Positions 34,045-45,039 are shown, counted from the stretch's first letter. The stretch is DNA of 64,000 nt from CAVXHQ01 sp963789535 (GCA_963789535.1 CAWBKU010000005.1:1488001-1552000), one strand, 5' to 3'. Numbers and translations are program-made. Notes: generated by a model not told the origin, from the letters alone.

Positions 34045-36072
34045 TCAGCCGACCTGCCGCAGGGACGCGGCGCTGCGCGGTTCCGGCGACCCGGAGTGAC
34101 GGTCGGCGACGACATGGCGCGCCAGGAGCGGATGGTTGGCGACACCGTCCCGGGTCCGCAGCCAGTCCATCAGCGTGTCGAGCGGCATCGGCGGCGCAAA
34201 GGCGTCGCCCTGCATGACGTAGGCGCGCATGGCGCGCAGGCAGGCGACCTGCGCCTCGGTTTCGACGCCCTTGACGATGACGAAGATGTCGAGCGAGACG
34301 CAGAGCGCTACGATGGTCTCGACGATGCGGGCGCTGTTCGCGTCTGTGGCGATGTCAGCGGCCATCGCGGGCGCGATCTTGACCCCGGCGATGTCGAGGC
34401 CGGACAGGCTCGCGAGGCCGGCATAGCCGGTGCCGAAGTTGTCGAGCACCGTCTTGAAGCCGGCGGCCTTCAGCTCGTTGAACACGGCCGCCGCCGCGGT
34501 CGCGCCCGGGCCGACGATGACGGTTTCGACCACCTCGACCGGAATGTCCTGCCGCCGCAGGCCGGCGCCCTCGACGGCGGCGATCAGGCGGTCGACGAAG
34601 TCGGGACAGGTCAGCAGTTCCGGGGCGGCGGCAAAGTCGACGCGCGACTCGGCGTGATGCGGCAGGGTATTGATCGCCTGTTTGGCCGCGATCGCCGCGG
34701 CGATCGCGCCGAAACCGATGTCGACCATCAGGCCGAGGCGGCCGGCGAGCGGCAGGAACACCTCGGGTGCCACGACGCCGTGGGCCCCGTCGGTCCACGA
34801 CGGCACGACGTCGACGCCGATGGTGCCGCCCCGGCTGAGGCCGATGATCGGTTGATAGAGGTATGTCAGGTGCCCTTCGGCGACCGCCCGCGTCAGACGG
34901 TCGGACAGGTGCTGCTGTTCGCGGTAGCGCCGGTGCAGCCCGTCGTCGAACAGGGCCACGGCGCCGCGCCCCCTGTCCTTGACGGCGTAGAGCGCAAAGT
35001 CCGACCGGAGAAGCATCTCGTCGGGATCGGTCGTGGTGGCGTCCGACAGGACGGCGCCGATGCTGGCGCCGATCTGCACTGTCCGCCCCTCCCAGACGAA
35101 GGGGCCGTTCACCGCCGCCGAAACCGCCGCCGCGATGCCGCGAAGGTCGTCGAGGCTGCGCAGCGCGGGGCAGACCACGACGAACTCGTCGCCCCCCGTG
35201 CGCGCCGCCATGTCGTCGGCGCGGACCGCCGTGCGCATCCGCCGCGCCACCTCGATCAGCACGGCGTCGCCCGCGGCATGGCCGTGGCTGTCGTTGACCC
35301 CCTTGAAATGGTCGAGGTCGATGCGGATGAGGCCGAAATCGCCGTCGCCCGCGCTGGCGTCCCGGGTAAAGGCCATCAGGGCGGCACGGTTGGGCAGACC
35401 CGTCAGGGTGTCGTGACTGGCCAGATGCTCGAGGCGGGCGCGCGCATCCTCGATCTCGTTCTGTCGCGTCACCTGCTGGGTCGCGTCACGGCAGACCAGC
35501 ACCGCAAAGATCCGGCCGTCGGGGGTCTGGCGGAACGTCACGCTGATCTGGAGCCAGATCGGCGTCCCGTCGGCGCGACGGTTCTCGCGCAGGTGCAGCC
35601 CCCGGGTCGAGGGGTCCGTCGGGTCATAGCGGAACGCCGCGATCTCGGCGGGCGGGGGGCGCAGATGGGGGGGCAGGCAGAATTCGAGCGGATTGCGGCC
35701 GATCATCAGGCGCCGGTCGAGCCCCATGAGGGCGCAATAGGCATCGTTGACCCAGAGGATCCGCCCGTCGAGACGCTGCACGACGAGGCCGTCCGACGTC
35801 GTCTGCGCCACGATCCTGGAAAAGAAATCGTCGCCGAGGGCACGAAGATTCAGGGGCGGAAAGTCTGCACCGGCAACGTTCGGGGCGGACCTGCCATCGA
35901 CGGGCTGCGAGAGTGCGAGTGCCTGTGCCACGCCATCCGCGCGCGAGGCGGCGTCCCTGCGATGGCGTGCCGCGGCAAGGAGGATGCCGAGCAGCAGCCC
36001 CGCCAGGGCGCACACCACGGCGATCAGCCAGCCCGGCGGATCGTCGCCCAGTATGAAGAGCTGAACCCTCAT
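34045..36072 (-). CDS. PAS-GGDEF-EAL protein with intact GGDEF and degenerate EAL
   Basis: A 675-residue inner-membrane signalling protein. One transmembrane helix (about 15-35), a PAS domain (about 80-200), GGDEF (about 215-375) and EAL-like (about 390-640). The GGDEF motif is intact (293-297) and an RxxD I-site (RADD, 284-287) stands five residues before it, so c-di-GMP synthesis with feedback inhibition is expected. The EAL half lacks key residues: DVV replaces EAL (421-423), DNFGTG replaces DDFGTG (544-549) and KGVET replaces EGVET (601-605), so phosphodiesterase activity is unlikely. The ATG at 36072 gives a normal membrane start. Confidence 0.9.
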   Translation of the reverse strand: MRVQLFILGDDPPGWLIAVVCALAGLLLGILLAAARHRRDAASRADGVAQALALSQPVDGRSAPNVAGADFPPLNLRALGDDFFSRIVAQTTSDGLVVQRLDGRILWVNDAYCALMGLDRRLMIGRNPLEFCLPPHLRPPPAEIAAFRYDPTDPSTRGLHLRENRRADGTPIWLQISVTFRQTPDGRIFAVLVCRDATQQVTRQNEIEDARARLEHLASHDTLTGLPNRAALMAFTRDASAGDGDFGLIRIDLDHFKGVNDSHGHAAGDAVLIEVARRMRTAVRADDMAARTGGDEFVVVCPALRSLDDLRGIAAAVSAAVNGPFVWEGRTVQIGASIGAVLSDATTTDPDEMLLRSDFALYAVKDRGRGAVALFDDGLHRRYREQQHLSDRLTRAVAEGHLTYLYQPIIGLSRGGTIGVDVVPSWTDGAHGVVAPEVFLPLAGRLGLMVDIGFGAIAAAIAAKQAINTLPHHAESRVDFAAAPELLTCPDFVDRLIAAVEGAGLRRQDIPVEVVETVIVGPGATAAAAVFNELKAAGFKTVLDNFGTGYAGLASLSGLDIAGVKIAPAMAADIATDANSARIVETIVALCVSLDIFVIVKGVETEAQVACLRAMRAYVMQGDAFAPPMPLDTLMDWLRTRDGVANHPLLARHVVADRHSGSPEPRSAASLRQVG

Positions 36073-36314
36073 GTCGCGTACATTCGACTCCACGTGCCCC
36101 GGCGCCTCCGTTGGTCGGGGGCGCGGTATGCCACACGAGCGATAGCCCAAGAACGCGAAAGTGCGGTTAATGGCCGGGGGGCCGAACCGCGAATGGCCGA
36201 AGCCGCAAGGTGGCCGGATATCGTCGGCGACCCGCGCGCGACGCAGGCGCCCCTTGTGCCCCACGGCCGGTTCGGCGCAGTTTCGGGGCGGTAGACCGCC
36301 GAAAGGAAGCGACG

Positions 36315-37362
<1,048 letters not shown>

Positions 37363-37383
37363 GCCGCGGCGCGGGAGGGCGCG

Positions 37384-38247
37384 ATGATCGGCGAGCTGTG
37401 CGTCTGGGAAATGGACCGCGACGCTGCGCGCGTGGTCCTGCGGCACGAGACCGAAAGGGCCGAGGACCGGCTCGAGGCGCCGAACTGGATCGGCGGGGCG
37501 GACGGTGGCTTTCTGGTCAACGGCGGCGGCGGCCTGTGGCGGGTGGCGGCGGACGGGGCGATGGCGGCCCTCGATCTGGGGCGGCACGATGGCTGCAATA
37601 ACGATCACGGGATAAGCCCCGACGGGAAGTGGATCGCGTTTTCGGACAAGGTCGAGACGAGGGAGAGTTGTATCCATGTCGTGCCCTGGGACGGGCGGCA
37701 GACGACCGGCGCGCCGCGGCGGGTGACGGATGCGGTCCCGTCGTGGTTCCACGGCTGGACGGCGGACGGGACGGGTCTGGTCTATGTCGGCGCGCGGGTC
37801 GACCGCGTGGTGCGGCCCTTCGTCTGCGATGTCGACTCGGGCGAGGAATGGCCGCTGGCCGAGGGGTTCGACCACGTCGACGGCCCGGACGTGACGCCGG
37901 GGGGCGATTTCGTCTGGTTCAACGGCGAGCGGGAGGGCCGCGTCGACCTCTGGCGCGTGCCGCTGAGGGATAACCGCGCGGCGGGCGCGCCCGAGCGGAT
38001 GACGGACGGCGGGACGGTCGACTGGTTTCCGCACCCGTCGCCCTGCGGGCGCTGGGTCGCGTTCATCGCCTATCCGGCGGGGACGCAGGGGCATCCCTTC
38101 GGCGTCGAGGTGGGTCTGTGCCTGATGCCGCAGGCGGGAGGGCGGGTGCGCGAGCGCACGCGGATCTTCGGCGGGCAAGGCTGCCTGAACGTGCCGTCAT
38201 GGGCGGCGGACGGGTCGGCGTTCGCGTTCATGCGGTATATCGCATGA
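37384..38247 (+). CDS. TolB-like beta-propeller protein
   Basis: A 287-residue protein built from WD-like/TolB repeats: GISPDGKWIAFSD, WTADGTGLVYVG, VTPGGDFVWFNGEREGR, PHPSPCGRWVAFI and WAADGSAFAFMRY, each an Asp-Gly turn followed by a hydrophobic strand. No signal peptide is seen, unlike periplasmic TolB, so it is probably cytoplasmic and of unknown function. The ATG at 37384 follows GGGAGG at good spacing. It is probably in an operon with the aldo/keto reductase. Confidence 0.8.
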   Translation: MIGELCVWEMDRDAARVVLRHETERAEDRLEAPNWIGGADGGFLVNGGGGLWRVAADGAMAALDLGRHDGCNNDHGISPDGKWIAFSDKVETRESCIHVVPWDGRQTTGAPRRVTDAVPSWFHGWTADGTGLVYVGARVDRVVRPFVCDVDSGEEWPLAEGFDHVDGPDVTPGGDFVWFNGEREGRVDLWRVPLRDNRAAGAPERMTDGGTVDWFPHPSPCGRWVAFIAYPAGTQGHPFGVEVGLCLMPQAGGRVRERTRIFGGQGCLNVPSWAADGSAFAFMRYIA

Positions 38248-38290
38248 CCGGCACGGTGGCTGGCCTCCGGACCGCGTGGCGCTGCCCGGG

Positions 38291-38333
38291 TCGGACTTTT
38301 GCAACCGTCCGGAGCGACCTCTTGCAAGAGATC
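38291..38333. repeat. Family A double-hairpin repeat, degenerate (A7)
   Basis: TCGGACTTTTGCAACCGTCC is followed by the well-paired GACCTCTTGCAAGAGATC (38316-38333). The first hairpin is imperfect. It lies between two co-directional genes, the TolB-like gene and nadD, where it may reduce read-through. Confidence 0.5.
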
Positions 38334-38362
38334 GGCGCCCGCTGCGACGGGGGGCGCGCCGA

Positions 38363-38965
38363 ATGAGGGCCGGGTTTCCGGTCGCGGCGCGCGGGCAGGT
38401 CGTGGGTCTGCTCGGCGGGTCGTTCGATCCCGCGCACGCCGGGCACGTCCATATCTCGAAGGCGGCGCTGGTGCGGTTCCGGCTCGACCGGCTCTGGTGG
38501 CTGGTGTCGCCGGGCAACCCCTTGAAGGCGCGCGGGCCCGCACCCCTCGACGTGAGGCTGGCGCAGGCGCGGGCGCTGATGCGGCATCCGAAAGTCACCG
38601 TCACCGATCTGGAGGGGCGTTTGGGCACGCGCTATACCGCGCAGACCGTCGCGGCGCTGGTGCGGATCTATCCGGGCGTGCATTTCGTCTGGCTGATGGG
38701 GGCCGACAATCTGGTGCAGTTCGACGCGTGGCAGGACTGGCGCTCGATCATGGAGACGGTACCCGTCGGCGTGCTGGCGCGGCCGGGCGACCGGCTGGCG
38801 GCGCGCTCGGCACTGGCCGCGCGGGTCTATCGCCGCGCCCGGATCCTCGGGCCGGGGTCCGAGGTGCTGGGACGGCGCAAGCCGCCAGCGTGGTGTTTCG
38901 TGAACCTGCCGCTGAGTGCCGCCTCGTCGAGCGCGATCCGGGCGCGGGGGGAATGGGGTGGCTGA
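38363..38965 (+). CDS. nadD: Nicotinate-nucleotide adenylyltransferase
   Basis: A 200-residue enzyme that adenylates NaMN to NaAD in NAD synthesis. The nucleotidyl transferase motif GGSFDPAHAGHVHIS (about 14-28) holds the GxFDPxHxGH signature; the C-terminus has NLPLSAASSSAIRARG, the usual ISSTxIR-like site. Together with pncA and pncB it covers most of the salvage route in this window. The ATG at 38363 is chosen because the signature begins about 14 residues later. In many alphaproteobacteria rsfS follows nadD, but here dacB does. Confidence 0.94.
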   Translation: MRAGFPVAARGQVVGLLGGSFDPAHAGHVHISKAALVRFRLDRLWWLVSPGNPLKARGPAPLDVRLAQARALMRHPKVTVTDLEGRLGTRYTAQTVAALVRIYPGVHFVWLMGADNLVQFDAWQDWRSIMETVPVGVLARPGDRLAARSALAARVYRRARILGPGSEVLGRRKPPAWCFVNLPLSAASSSAIRARGEWGG

Positions 38966-38998
38966 CGGTCAGGGTTTCGTGCGCGGCGATCATGGACC

Positions 38999-39026
38999 CT
39001 CCCGGGGGGACTATTTCGGGACCAAA
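38999..39026. repeat. Family C intergenic repeat (C4)
   Basis: The sequence CCCGGGGGGACTATTTCGGG, followed by ACCAAAG, resembles the reverse complement of the element at 11975. It lies between nadD and dacB, which are co-directional. Confidence 0.5.
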
Positions 39027-39114
39027 GTAACCCGAAGGCGGCGCTGACGCGGAAGTGAGCGGTGGCGGCGCGGCCCGCGTTGTGGTCGCGGCAGGGCGCG
39101 GCTAGAGAGGCGCG

Positions 39115-40664
39115 ATGAGCGGGACGGACAGGGATTCTGACGCGGCGCGGCCTTCTCGGGGGCGGGCTGGCGCTGCTGGGCGGGGCGGCGCTGGCCGAGG
39201 CGCCGCTGGTGGCGCTGCGGCCCTACGCGCGCCCCTTGCGGGATGGCGGCGGGTCGCAGGCGCCGTTCGAAGAAGGCAGCGGCGGGCCGCCCCGGCCCGA
39301 GGACCGGATCCGTGCGCGGACCTCGCTCGACGATATCATCGCGGGTGCGGGACTGGGCGGTGTCACGGCGGTGGTGATCGCCGACGCAGCCACGGGGCAG
39401 GTGCTGGAGGAGCGGGAAGGGGCCACCCCGATGCTGCCGGCGAGCACGACGAAGTCGATGACGGCGCTCTATGCGCTCGACGCATTCGGACCGTCGCACC
39501 GGTTCGTGACGCGGGTTCTGGGGACAGGCACCCTCGACGCGGGCGTGCTGTCGGGCGATCTGATCCTGGCGGGGGGCGACGATCCGGCCCTCGATACCGA
39601 CGGGCTGGCCACGCTGGCCGAGCGGCTGGCGGCGGCGGGCGTGCGCGAGGTGCGGGGCGCGTTCCGGGTCTGGGGCGGCGAGGAGCTGTTCCAGATCGAC
39701 GCGGCGCAATTGCCGCACATCTCCTACGATCCGGCGGTGTCCTCGCTGAACCTGAATTTCAACCGCGTGCATTTCGAGTGGAAGCGCGAGAACGGCAGCT
39801 ACACGGTGTCGATGGACGCGCGGTCCGAGACGCAGCGGCCGCCGGTGTCGTCGGCCACGATGCGCGTCGCCGACCGCTCGCGGCCGGTCTATACCTACGA
39901 GGATGCGGGCGGCGTCGACACCTGGACGGTCGCGCGCGAGGCGCTTGGGCACGGGCGGCACCCGCTGGCTGCCGGTGCGGCGCCCGGCGATCTACGCGGG
40001 CGATGTGTTCCGCACGTTCGCGCGGGCGCGCGGGATCGTGCTGGACGCACCGCAGATGGCGGCGGCGGCGGAGGGCGCGGAGCTGGCGCGCATCGAGAGC
40101 GCGCCGCTCGACGGCTTGATCCGCGACATGCTGCTCTATTCGACCAACCTGACCGCCGAGGTGATCGGGCGCGCGGCGACGCGGGCGCGCGGCGGATCGG
40201 CTGTGACGCTGGCCGCCTCGGCGCAGGCGATGAACGGCTGGCTGACGGCGAAATACGGCGTGCGCTGCGCGTTCGTGGACCATTCCGGCCTCGAGGAGGG
40301 AAGCCGGATTTCGGCGGGCGAGATGGCGCGGGTGCTGGTGGCGGCGCGCCAGGAGGGGCTGCTCCGTCCACTCCTGCGGACGATCGCGCTCGTCGACGAG
40401 AACCGCGAGCCGCTGGCGAACCCGCCGGGGACGGTGGTGGCCAAGACCGGCACGCTGAATTTCGTCAGTGCGCTGGCGGGATATCTGCGCACCGCCGAGG
40501 GCGCGGATCTGGTGTTCGTCATCCTCAGCGCCGAGGAGGGGCGGCGCGCGGCGGTGCGCGACAGTCCCGACGAGGCGCCGGCGGGAACCTGGGAGTGGAA
40601 TGCGGATGCCAAGCGGTTGCAGCAGCGTCTGTTGCAGCGGTGGGCGCGGGTATTTGCGGGGTAA
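39115..40664 (+). pseudogene. dacB: D-alanyl-D-alanine carboxypeptidase/endopeptidase PBP4, two +1 frameshifts
   Basis: A class C penicillin-binding protein that trims peptidoglycan in the periplasm. SxxK is S-T-T-K in LPASTTKSMTALYAL, SxN is S-T-N in LLYSTNLTAEVIG, and KTG is in VAKTGTLNFV. The signal peptide (LTRRGLLGGGLALLGG, then AALAEAPLV) is in the frame after a +1 shift near 39131-39134, just after the likely ATG at 39115. A second +1 shift lies in ACGGGCGGC at 39951-39957, after which RWLPVRRPAIYAGDVFRTFA resumes. Both shifts fit an extra G. The gene is complete after correction. Confidence 0.87.
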
Positions 40665-40709
40665 CGAAATCTTTCGAAGATTTCGACGTCGAATTCTTTG
40701 AAAGAATTC
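40665..40709. repeat. Family A double-hairpin repeat (A4), probable bidirectional terminator
   Basis: CGAAATCTTTCGAAGATTTC (first palindrome), GACGTC, then the perfect GAATTCTTTGAAAGAATTC. It begins immediately after the dacB stop and ends four bases before the stop of the convergent TerB-like gene, so it fills the whole gap. This is the cleanest terminator-like placement in the window. Confidence 0.8.
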
Positions 40710-40713
40710 GATT

Positions 40714-41133
40714 TCAGAGCGTCAGATGCCGGGCGCGGGCGGCGCGTTCGATGGCGGCTGCCGCAAGCCGGTCGATCTCGAGTTCGTCGCGGATCTCCTC
40801 GAGCATCCGCGCCTCTTCGGGGCTGATGTGGCCGTCGGCGGCGGCAACGTCGCACGACAGCGCGTAGGCGGTCTCCCACAGACGTTCGGGCACTGCGTCG
40901 CGGATCAGACCGAACAGGGCGTCGAGGCCGTCCTCCTGTTCCAGCAGGTCGAAGACGACGCCCGAGACGCGCGGCAGGTGGCCCGCATCGTAGTCGGCGA
41001 AGACCGGCAGGTTGTTCACGATATTGGCGATCTGCACCAGTTCGGCGGTGCGGATGTCGGCGTCCGAGGCGGAAACGGCGATCATCAGGGCGCAGAGCGC
41101 GTCGAGGGCGTCGAGTGGCGGGGTGTCTGACAT
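40714..41133 (-). CDS. TerB-like (tellurite resistance/DjlA N-terminal) family protein
   Basis: A 139-residue all-helical protein with the TerB pattern: LCALMIAVSASDADIRTAEL near the N-terminus and ALSCDVAAADGHISPEEARM, then LEEIRDELEIDR, near the C-terminus. Each D-x-D-x-x-x-x-x-E block resembles the metal-binding helical hairpin of TerB. The function is unknown, and no other ter gene is nearby. The ATG at 41133 is favoured; longer in-frame reading is low-complexity. It is divergent from lysK over 109 bases. Confidence 0.82.
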   Translation of the reverse strand: MSDTPPLDALDALCALMIAVSASDADIRTAELVQIANIVNNLPVFADYDAGHLPRVSGVVFDLLEQEDGLDALFGLIRDAVPERLWETAYALSCDVAAADGHISPEEARMLEEIRDELEIDRLAAAAIERAARARHLTL

Positions 41134-41242
41134 GGGGCCTCCAGATGTGCCGGGGCGCCCGACGGGTAACGACGGGCAATTTATTGACCGCACGCCTGCG
41201 CCGCAATAGGGAGGACGCCTGTTTTGCGGTGTGAGGTGGATA

Positions 41243-42883
41243 ATGTCGGACCTGAGGACGCTGGCCATGGCCAGCAAGGCGTGGCCGTTCGAGGAGGCGC
41301 GCGCGCTGCTCAAGCGGTTCGACAAGAAGCCCCCCGTCAGCGGATCGGCCCTGTTCGAGACCGGCTATGGCCCGTCGGGCCTGCCGCATCTGGGCACCTT
41401 CGGCGAGGTGCTGCGGACGACGATGATCCGCCGCGCGTTCGAGGTGATCTCGGACATTCCGACGCGGCTCATCTGTTTTTCGGACGATCTGGACGGGATG
41501 CGCAAGATCCCCGGCAACGTGCCGAACCCCGGGGCGCTGGCCGAACACATGCAGCGCCCGCTGACCTCGGTGCCCGATCCGTTCGGCCAGTACGAGAGCT
41601 TCGGGCATCACAACAACGCCATGCTGCGCCGGTTCCTCGACACCTTCGGGTTCGAGTACGAGTTCGTGTCGGCCAAGCAATTCTACGAGACCGGACGCTT
41701 CGACGACATCCTGCGGCTCGCTTGCGAGCGGTATGATGCGATCATGGAAATCATGCTGCGCAGTCTGCGCGACGAGCGGCGCGAGACCTATTCGTGTTTC
41801 CTGCCGATCCACCCCGAGACGGGCCGCGTCCTCTATGTCCCGATGAAGTCGGTGAACGCCGCCGATTACACGATCACCTTCGATGACGAGACGGGGCGCG
41901 AATGGACGCTGCCGGTGACGGGCGGGCAGGTGAAGTTCCAGTGGAAGCCCGATTTCGGCGCGCGCTGGGCCGCACTCGGCGTCGATTTCGAAATGTACGG
42001 CAAGGATCATTCCACCAATACGCCGATCTACGACGCGATCTGCGAGGTGCTGGGCGGGCGCAGGCCGAACCATTTCAGCTATGAGCTGTTCCTCGACAGC
42101 GAGGGGCACAAGATTTCGAAGACCTCCGGCAACGGCCTGACGATCGACGAATGGCTGACCTATGCCGCGACCGAGAGCCTTTCGTATTTCATGTACCTGA
42201 AGCCGAAGACTGCCAAGCGGATGCATTTCGACGTCATCCCGAAGATGGTCGACGAATATCACCAGCAGTTGCGCGCCTATGCCGGTCAGGACACCGCCGC
42301 GCGGCTGGCCAATCCGGTGTTCCATATCCATGGCCACGATGTGCCGGCCTCGGACATGGTGGTGCCGTTCGCGATGCTGCTCAATCTGGCGTCCGTGTCG
42401 GGGGCCGAGGACAAGGCGGCGCTCTGGGGCTTTATCCGGCGCTATGCGCCGGACGCCTCGGCCGGGACGCATCCGGGGCTCGATGCCGCCGCCGGGTTCG
42501 CGGTGCGGTATTTCCGGGATTTCGTGAAACCGGGCCGGGTGTTCCGGGCGCCGGATGCGCGCGAGGCGGCGGCGATGGCGGATCTCGTGGCGCGGCTGAA
42601 GCTCTGGGCGGCGGATCCCGAAAGGGACGACACGGATGCAGAGGGCTTGCAGTCGGAGGTGTTCGCGGTCGGCAAGGCGCATGGGTTCGAGCCGCTTCGC
42701 GACTGGTTCAAGGCGCTCTACGAGGTGCTGCTCGGCGCCAGCGACGGGCCGCGGTTCGGCGGGTTCGTGGCGCTCTATGGGATCGGCAGAGAGCGTGGCG
42801 CTGATCGAGGATGGGATCGCGGGGCGGTTGGTCGGATAGACCGGGCGTCGGTGCGCGTGGAGGGGACGGAGCCTCTCAGGTGA
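41243..42883 (+). CDS. lysK: Lysyl-tRNA synthetase, class I, frameshift at the 3' end
   Basis: A class I LysRS, the type used by Rhodobacteraceae and archaea instead of class II. HIGH-like site: GYGPSGLPHLGTFGEV; KMSKS-like site: GHKISKTSGNGLT; KDHSTNTPIYD is also characteristic. The frame is intact to RFGGFVALYGIG near 42787; then one extra base (GGCAGAGAGC, about 42788) makes the literal frame end at 42883. Removing it gives ESVALIEDGIAGRLVG and a stop at 42837-42839, the expected end. The literal tail runs into repeat B2, which supports the correction. Essential gene, so the shift is probably a sequence error. Confidence 0.93.
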   Translation: MSDLRTLAMASKAWPFEEARALLKRFDKKPPVSGSALFETGYGPSGLPHLGTFGEVLRTTMIRRAFEVISDIPTRLICFSDDLDGMRKIPGNVPNPGALAEHMQRPLTSVPDPFGQYESFGHHNNAMLRRFLDTFGFEYEFVSAKQFYETGRFDDILRLACERYDAIMEIMLRSLRDERRETYSCFLPIHPETGRVLYVPMKSVNAADYTITFDDETGREWTLPVTGGQVKFQWKPDFGARWAALGVDFEMYGKDHSTNTPIYDAICEVLGGRRPNHFSYELFLDSEGHKISKTSGNGLTIDEWLTYAATESLSYFMYLKPKTAKRMHFDVIPKMVDEYHQQLRAYAGQDTAARLANPVFHIHGHDVPASDMVVPFAMLLNLASVSGAEDKAALWGFIRRYAPDASAGTHPGLDAAAGFAVRYFRDFVKPGRVFRAPDAREAAAMADLVARLKLWAADPERDDTDAEGLQSEVFAVGKAHGFEPLRDWFKALYEVLLGASDGPRFGGFVALYGIGRERGADRGWDRGAVGRIDRASVRVEGTEPLR

Positions 42884-42933
42884 CAAAATCGTCGATTTTG
42901 CACCGAGGCGAGAGTTGTTACGGCAACGTGAAC
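42871..42933. repeat. Family B repeat, long form (B2)
   Basis: A near-identical copy of B1: CCTCTCAGGTGACAAAATC, GTCGATTTTGCACCGAGG, GAGTTGTTACGGCAACGTG. It lies between the convergent ends of lysK (corrected end 42839) and the TRAP permease gene (42972). Confidence 0.75.
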
Positions 42934-42971
42934 GGGGGCGCGCGTTTTTTGGCAGAGGACGCGCCGGTTTC

Positions 42972-44993
42972 TCATGCGGGGGCGGGGCGGGCGCGCCATT
43001 GCAGGAGGGCGATGGGGGAGAGCAGGATCAGGCCGATGCCCATCGTCGCGAGGCCGGGGGCGACGAAGAGGAGCGCTACGAGGCCGGTGTAGACCTGCTG
43101 CCAGCGGGGCAGCGGTGCTACGAGGAAGCCCGAGAAGGCGACGCCGAGGGCGGCGATGCCGAGGGCGGCGCCGGTGAGGGTGACGGCGAAGGAAACCCAA
43201 GTGAAATCGGCGGTCACGAGCAGCAGAGACGGCGAGTAGACGAAGACGAAGGGGACGAGCGCCTTGGCGATGCCGAGGCGGAACGCGGTGTTGCCGGTCT
43301 GGAACGGGTTCGACCCGGCGATGCCCGCGGCGGCATAGGCGGCGAGGGCGACGGGCGGCGTGATGTCGGCGAGCACGCCGTAGTAGAAGACGAAGAAATG
43401 GGCGACGATCGGCTCGATCTGATAGATCGCGAGCGCGCCGCCCGCGACGGTGACGACGATGATGTAGGTGGCGGTCGTGGGGATGCCCGCCCCCATGATG
43501 ATGCAGGCGATGGCGATCAGCACCAGCATCGAGAACAGCGTCCACTGGCCCACGTCGAAGAACGAGAACGGCCAGACAGTGCCCAGCACCGCGCCGAAAT
43601 CGCCCGCCGATTGCACGATCACCGCCCCGAGGCGAAAGCCGACTCCGGTGACGGTGATGGCGCCGATGACGATGCCGACGGCGGCGGCGGCGGCGCCGAC
43701 CGCCAGGGTATTGCGCGCGCCCGCCGCGAAGGCGTCGAAGAGGTCGCGCGGCGTGAGGCGGTTGACCGGGTTCAGGAACCCGACGGCGATACAGGCGAGG
43801 ATGCCGACCGCCGCCGCATAATCCGGCGTCCAGCCGGCGAGGATCATGTAGACGAGGATGCCGAGCGGGATCAGGGCGAGCAGATGGTTGCGCAAGGTCG
43901 GCCCGAGGCGCGGCATTTCCTCGGGGGTGAGGCCGCGCAGGCCGAGGCGCTTGGCCTCCAGATGCACCATGATGAAGATGCCGAAGTAGTGCAGCAGGGC
44001 CGGAAACAGCGCCGCGGCGAGGATCGTGCGCAGCGGCAGTTCGAGGTATTCGACCATGATGAACGCCGCCGCCCCGAGGATCGGCGGTGTGATCTGGCCG
44101 CCGGTCGAGGACGTGGCCTCGACGGCGGCGGCAAAGCGGGGCGAATAGCCGACCTTCTTCATCGCCGGGATCGTCAGCGCGCCGGTGGTCACGGTGTTGG
44201 CGATGGACGAGCCCGAGATCGTGCCCATGAAGGCGGACGAGAAGATCGCCACCTTGGCCGGGCCGCCCGCATAGCGCCCGGCGAGGACCATGGCGACGTC
44301 GATGAAGAGCTGGCCGAGGCCGATGCGCGTGGCCAGGACGCCGAACAGGATGAAGAGAAAGACGTATTTCGCCATCGCGCCGATGGCGATGCCGTAGATG
44401 CCCTCGCCCGTCATGTAGAGGTGGTTGATGAGGCCGGTCCACGACACGCCGGGGTTGATGAGGGCGCCGGGCATCGACGGGCCGTTGAGCGCGAAGAGCA
44501 TGAACAGGAGCGAGATCACCGGCAGCGTCCAGCCGACGGCGCGGCGTGTCGCCTCGAGGACGAGGATCAGCAGCGCCGAGCCCATGAAGACGTCCATCTG
44601 GCTGGGGTTGCCGACGCGCTGGGCGACCTGCGCCACCGGCAGAAGCGGCAGGTAGAGGGCGGCGCCGATACCGAGGGCGGCCAGCGCATAATCCCACAGG
44701 GGAATGCCGCCGGGGGCGTAGAACGCGGTGGTCAGCGTGTCGCTGCGCCGCCAGCCGAACAGGAGGAACACGAGCCCGAGCACGAACGCGAGATGCGTCG
44801 CGCGGTGCATCAGTTGCGGCACCAGCGCATAGACGGCGTAGAGGTGATAGAGCGACATCGCCGCGAGGCCGCAGGCGATGAGCAGTCCGATGCGCGGCCC
44901 GGTCGGGCGGAACGCGGTTTCTGCGTCGTATTTGCGCTCGATCTCGGCGAGTTTCTCGGGCGTGAGGTCGGTATCGGTCAGCGGCGTCGCCAT
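42972..44993 (-). CDS. TRAP transporter fused permease (DctQ-DctM), TAXI type
   Basis: A 673-residue inner-membrane protein with many hydrophobic segments, the length and order of a fused 4TM/12TM TRAP permease. Recognisable blocks are GVLATRIGLGQLFIDVAMVL, GSSIANTVTTGALTIPAMKK, VEATSSTGGQITPPILGAAA and TPPVALAAYAAAGIAG. These transporters use a sodium or proton gradient. The binding protein gene lies upstream on the same strand, separated by the hairpin pair at 45040. The substrate is unknown; TAXI systems often carry dicarboxylates or amino acids. Confidence 0.94.
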   Translation of the reverse strand: MATPLTDTDLTPEKLAEIERKYDAETAFRPTGPRIGLLIACGLAAMSLYHLYAVYALVPQLMHRATHLAFVLGLVFLLFGWRRSDTLTTAFYAPGGIPLWDYALAALGIGAALYLPLLPVAQVAQRVGNPSQMDVFMGSALLILVLEATRRAVGWTLPVISLLFMLFALNGPSMPGALINPGVSWTGLINHLYMTGEGIYGIAIGAMAKYVFLFILFGVLATRIGLGQLFIDVAMVLAGRYAGGPAKVAIFSSAFMGTISGSSIANTVTTGALTIPAMKKVGYSPRFAAAVEATSSTGGQITPPILGAAAFIMVEYLELPLRTILAAALFPALLHYFGIFIMVHLEAKRLGLRGLTPEEMPRLGPTLRNHLLALIPLGILVYMILAGWTPDYAAAVGILACIAVGFLNPVNRLTPRDLFDAFAAGARNTLAVGAAAAAVGIVIGAITVTGVGFRLGAVIVQSAGDFGAVLGTVWPFSFFDVGQWTLFSMLVLIAIACIIMGAGIPTTATYIIVVTVAGGALAIYQIEPIVAHFFVFYYGVLADITPPVALAAYAAAGIAGSNPFQTGNTAFRLGIAKALVPFVFVYSPSLLLVTADFTWVSFAVTLTGAALGIAALGVAFSGFLVAPLPRWQQVYTGLVALLFVAPGLATMGIGLILLSPIALLQWRARPAPA

Positions 44994-45039
44994 GCGCGGA
45001 ACTTTCGGATCGGGGGCGCCACGCGGGCGGCGGGGACGC

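Noticed and set aside
39903..40664. Separate short gene for the second half of dacB
   Set aside because: It carries the SxN and KTG motifs of the same protein and starts in mid-domain; one extra G joins the halves exactly.
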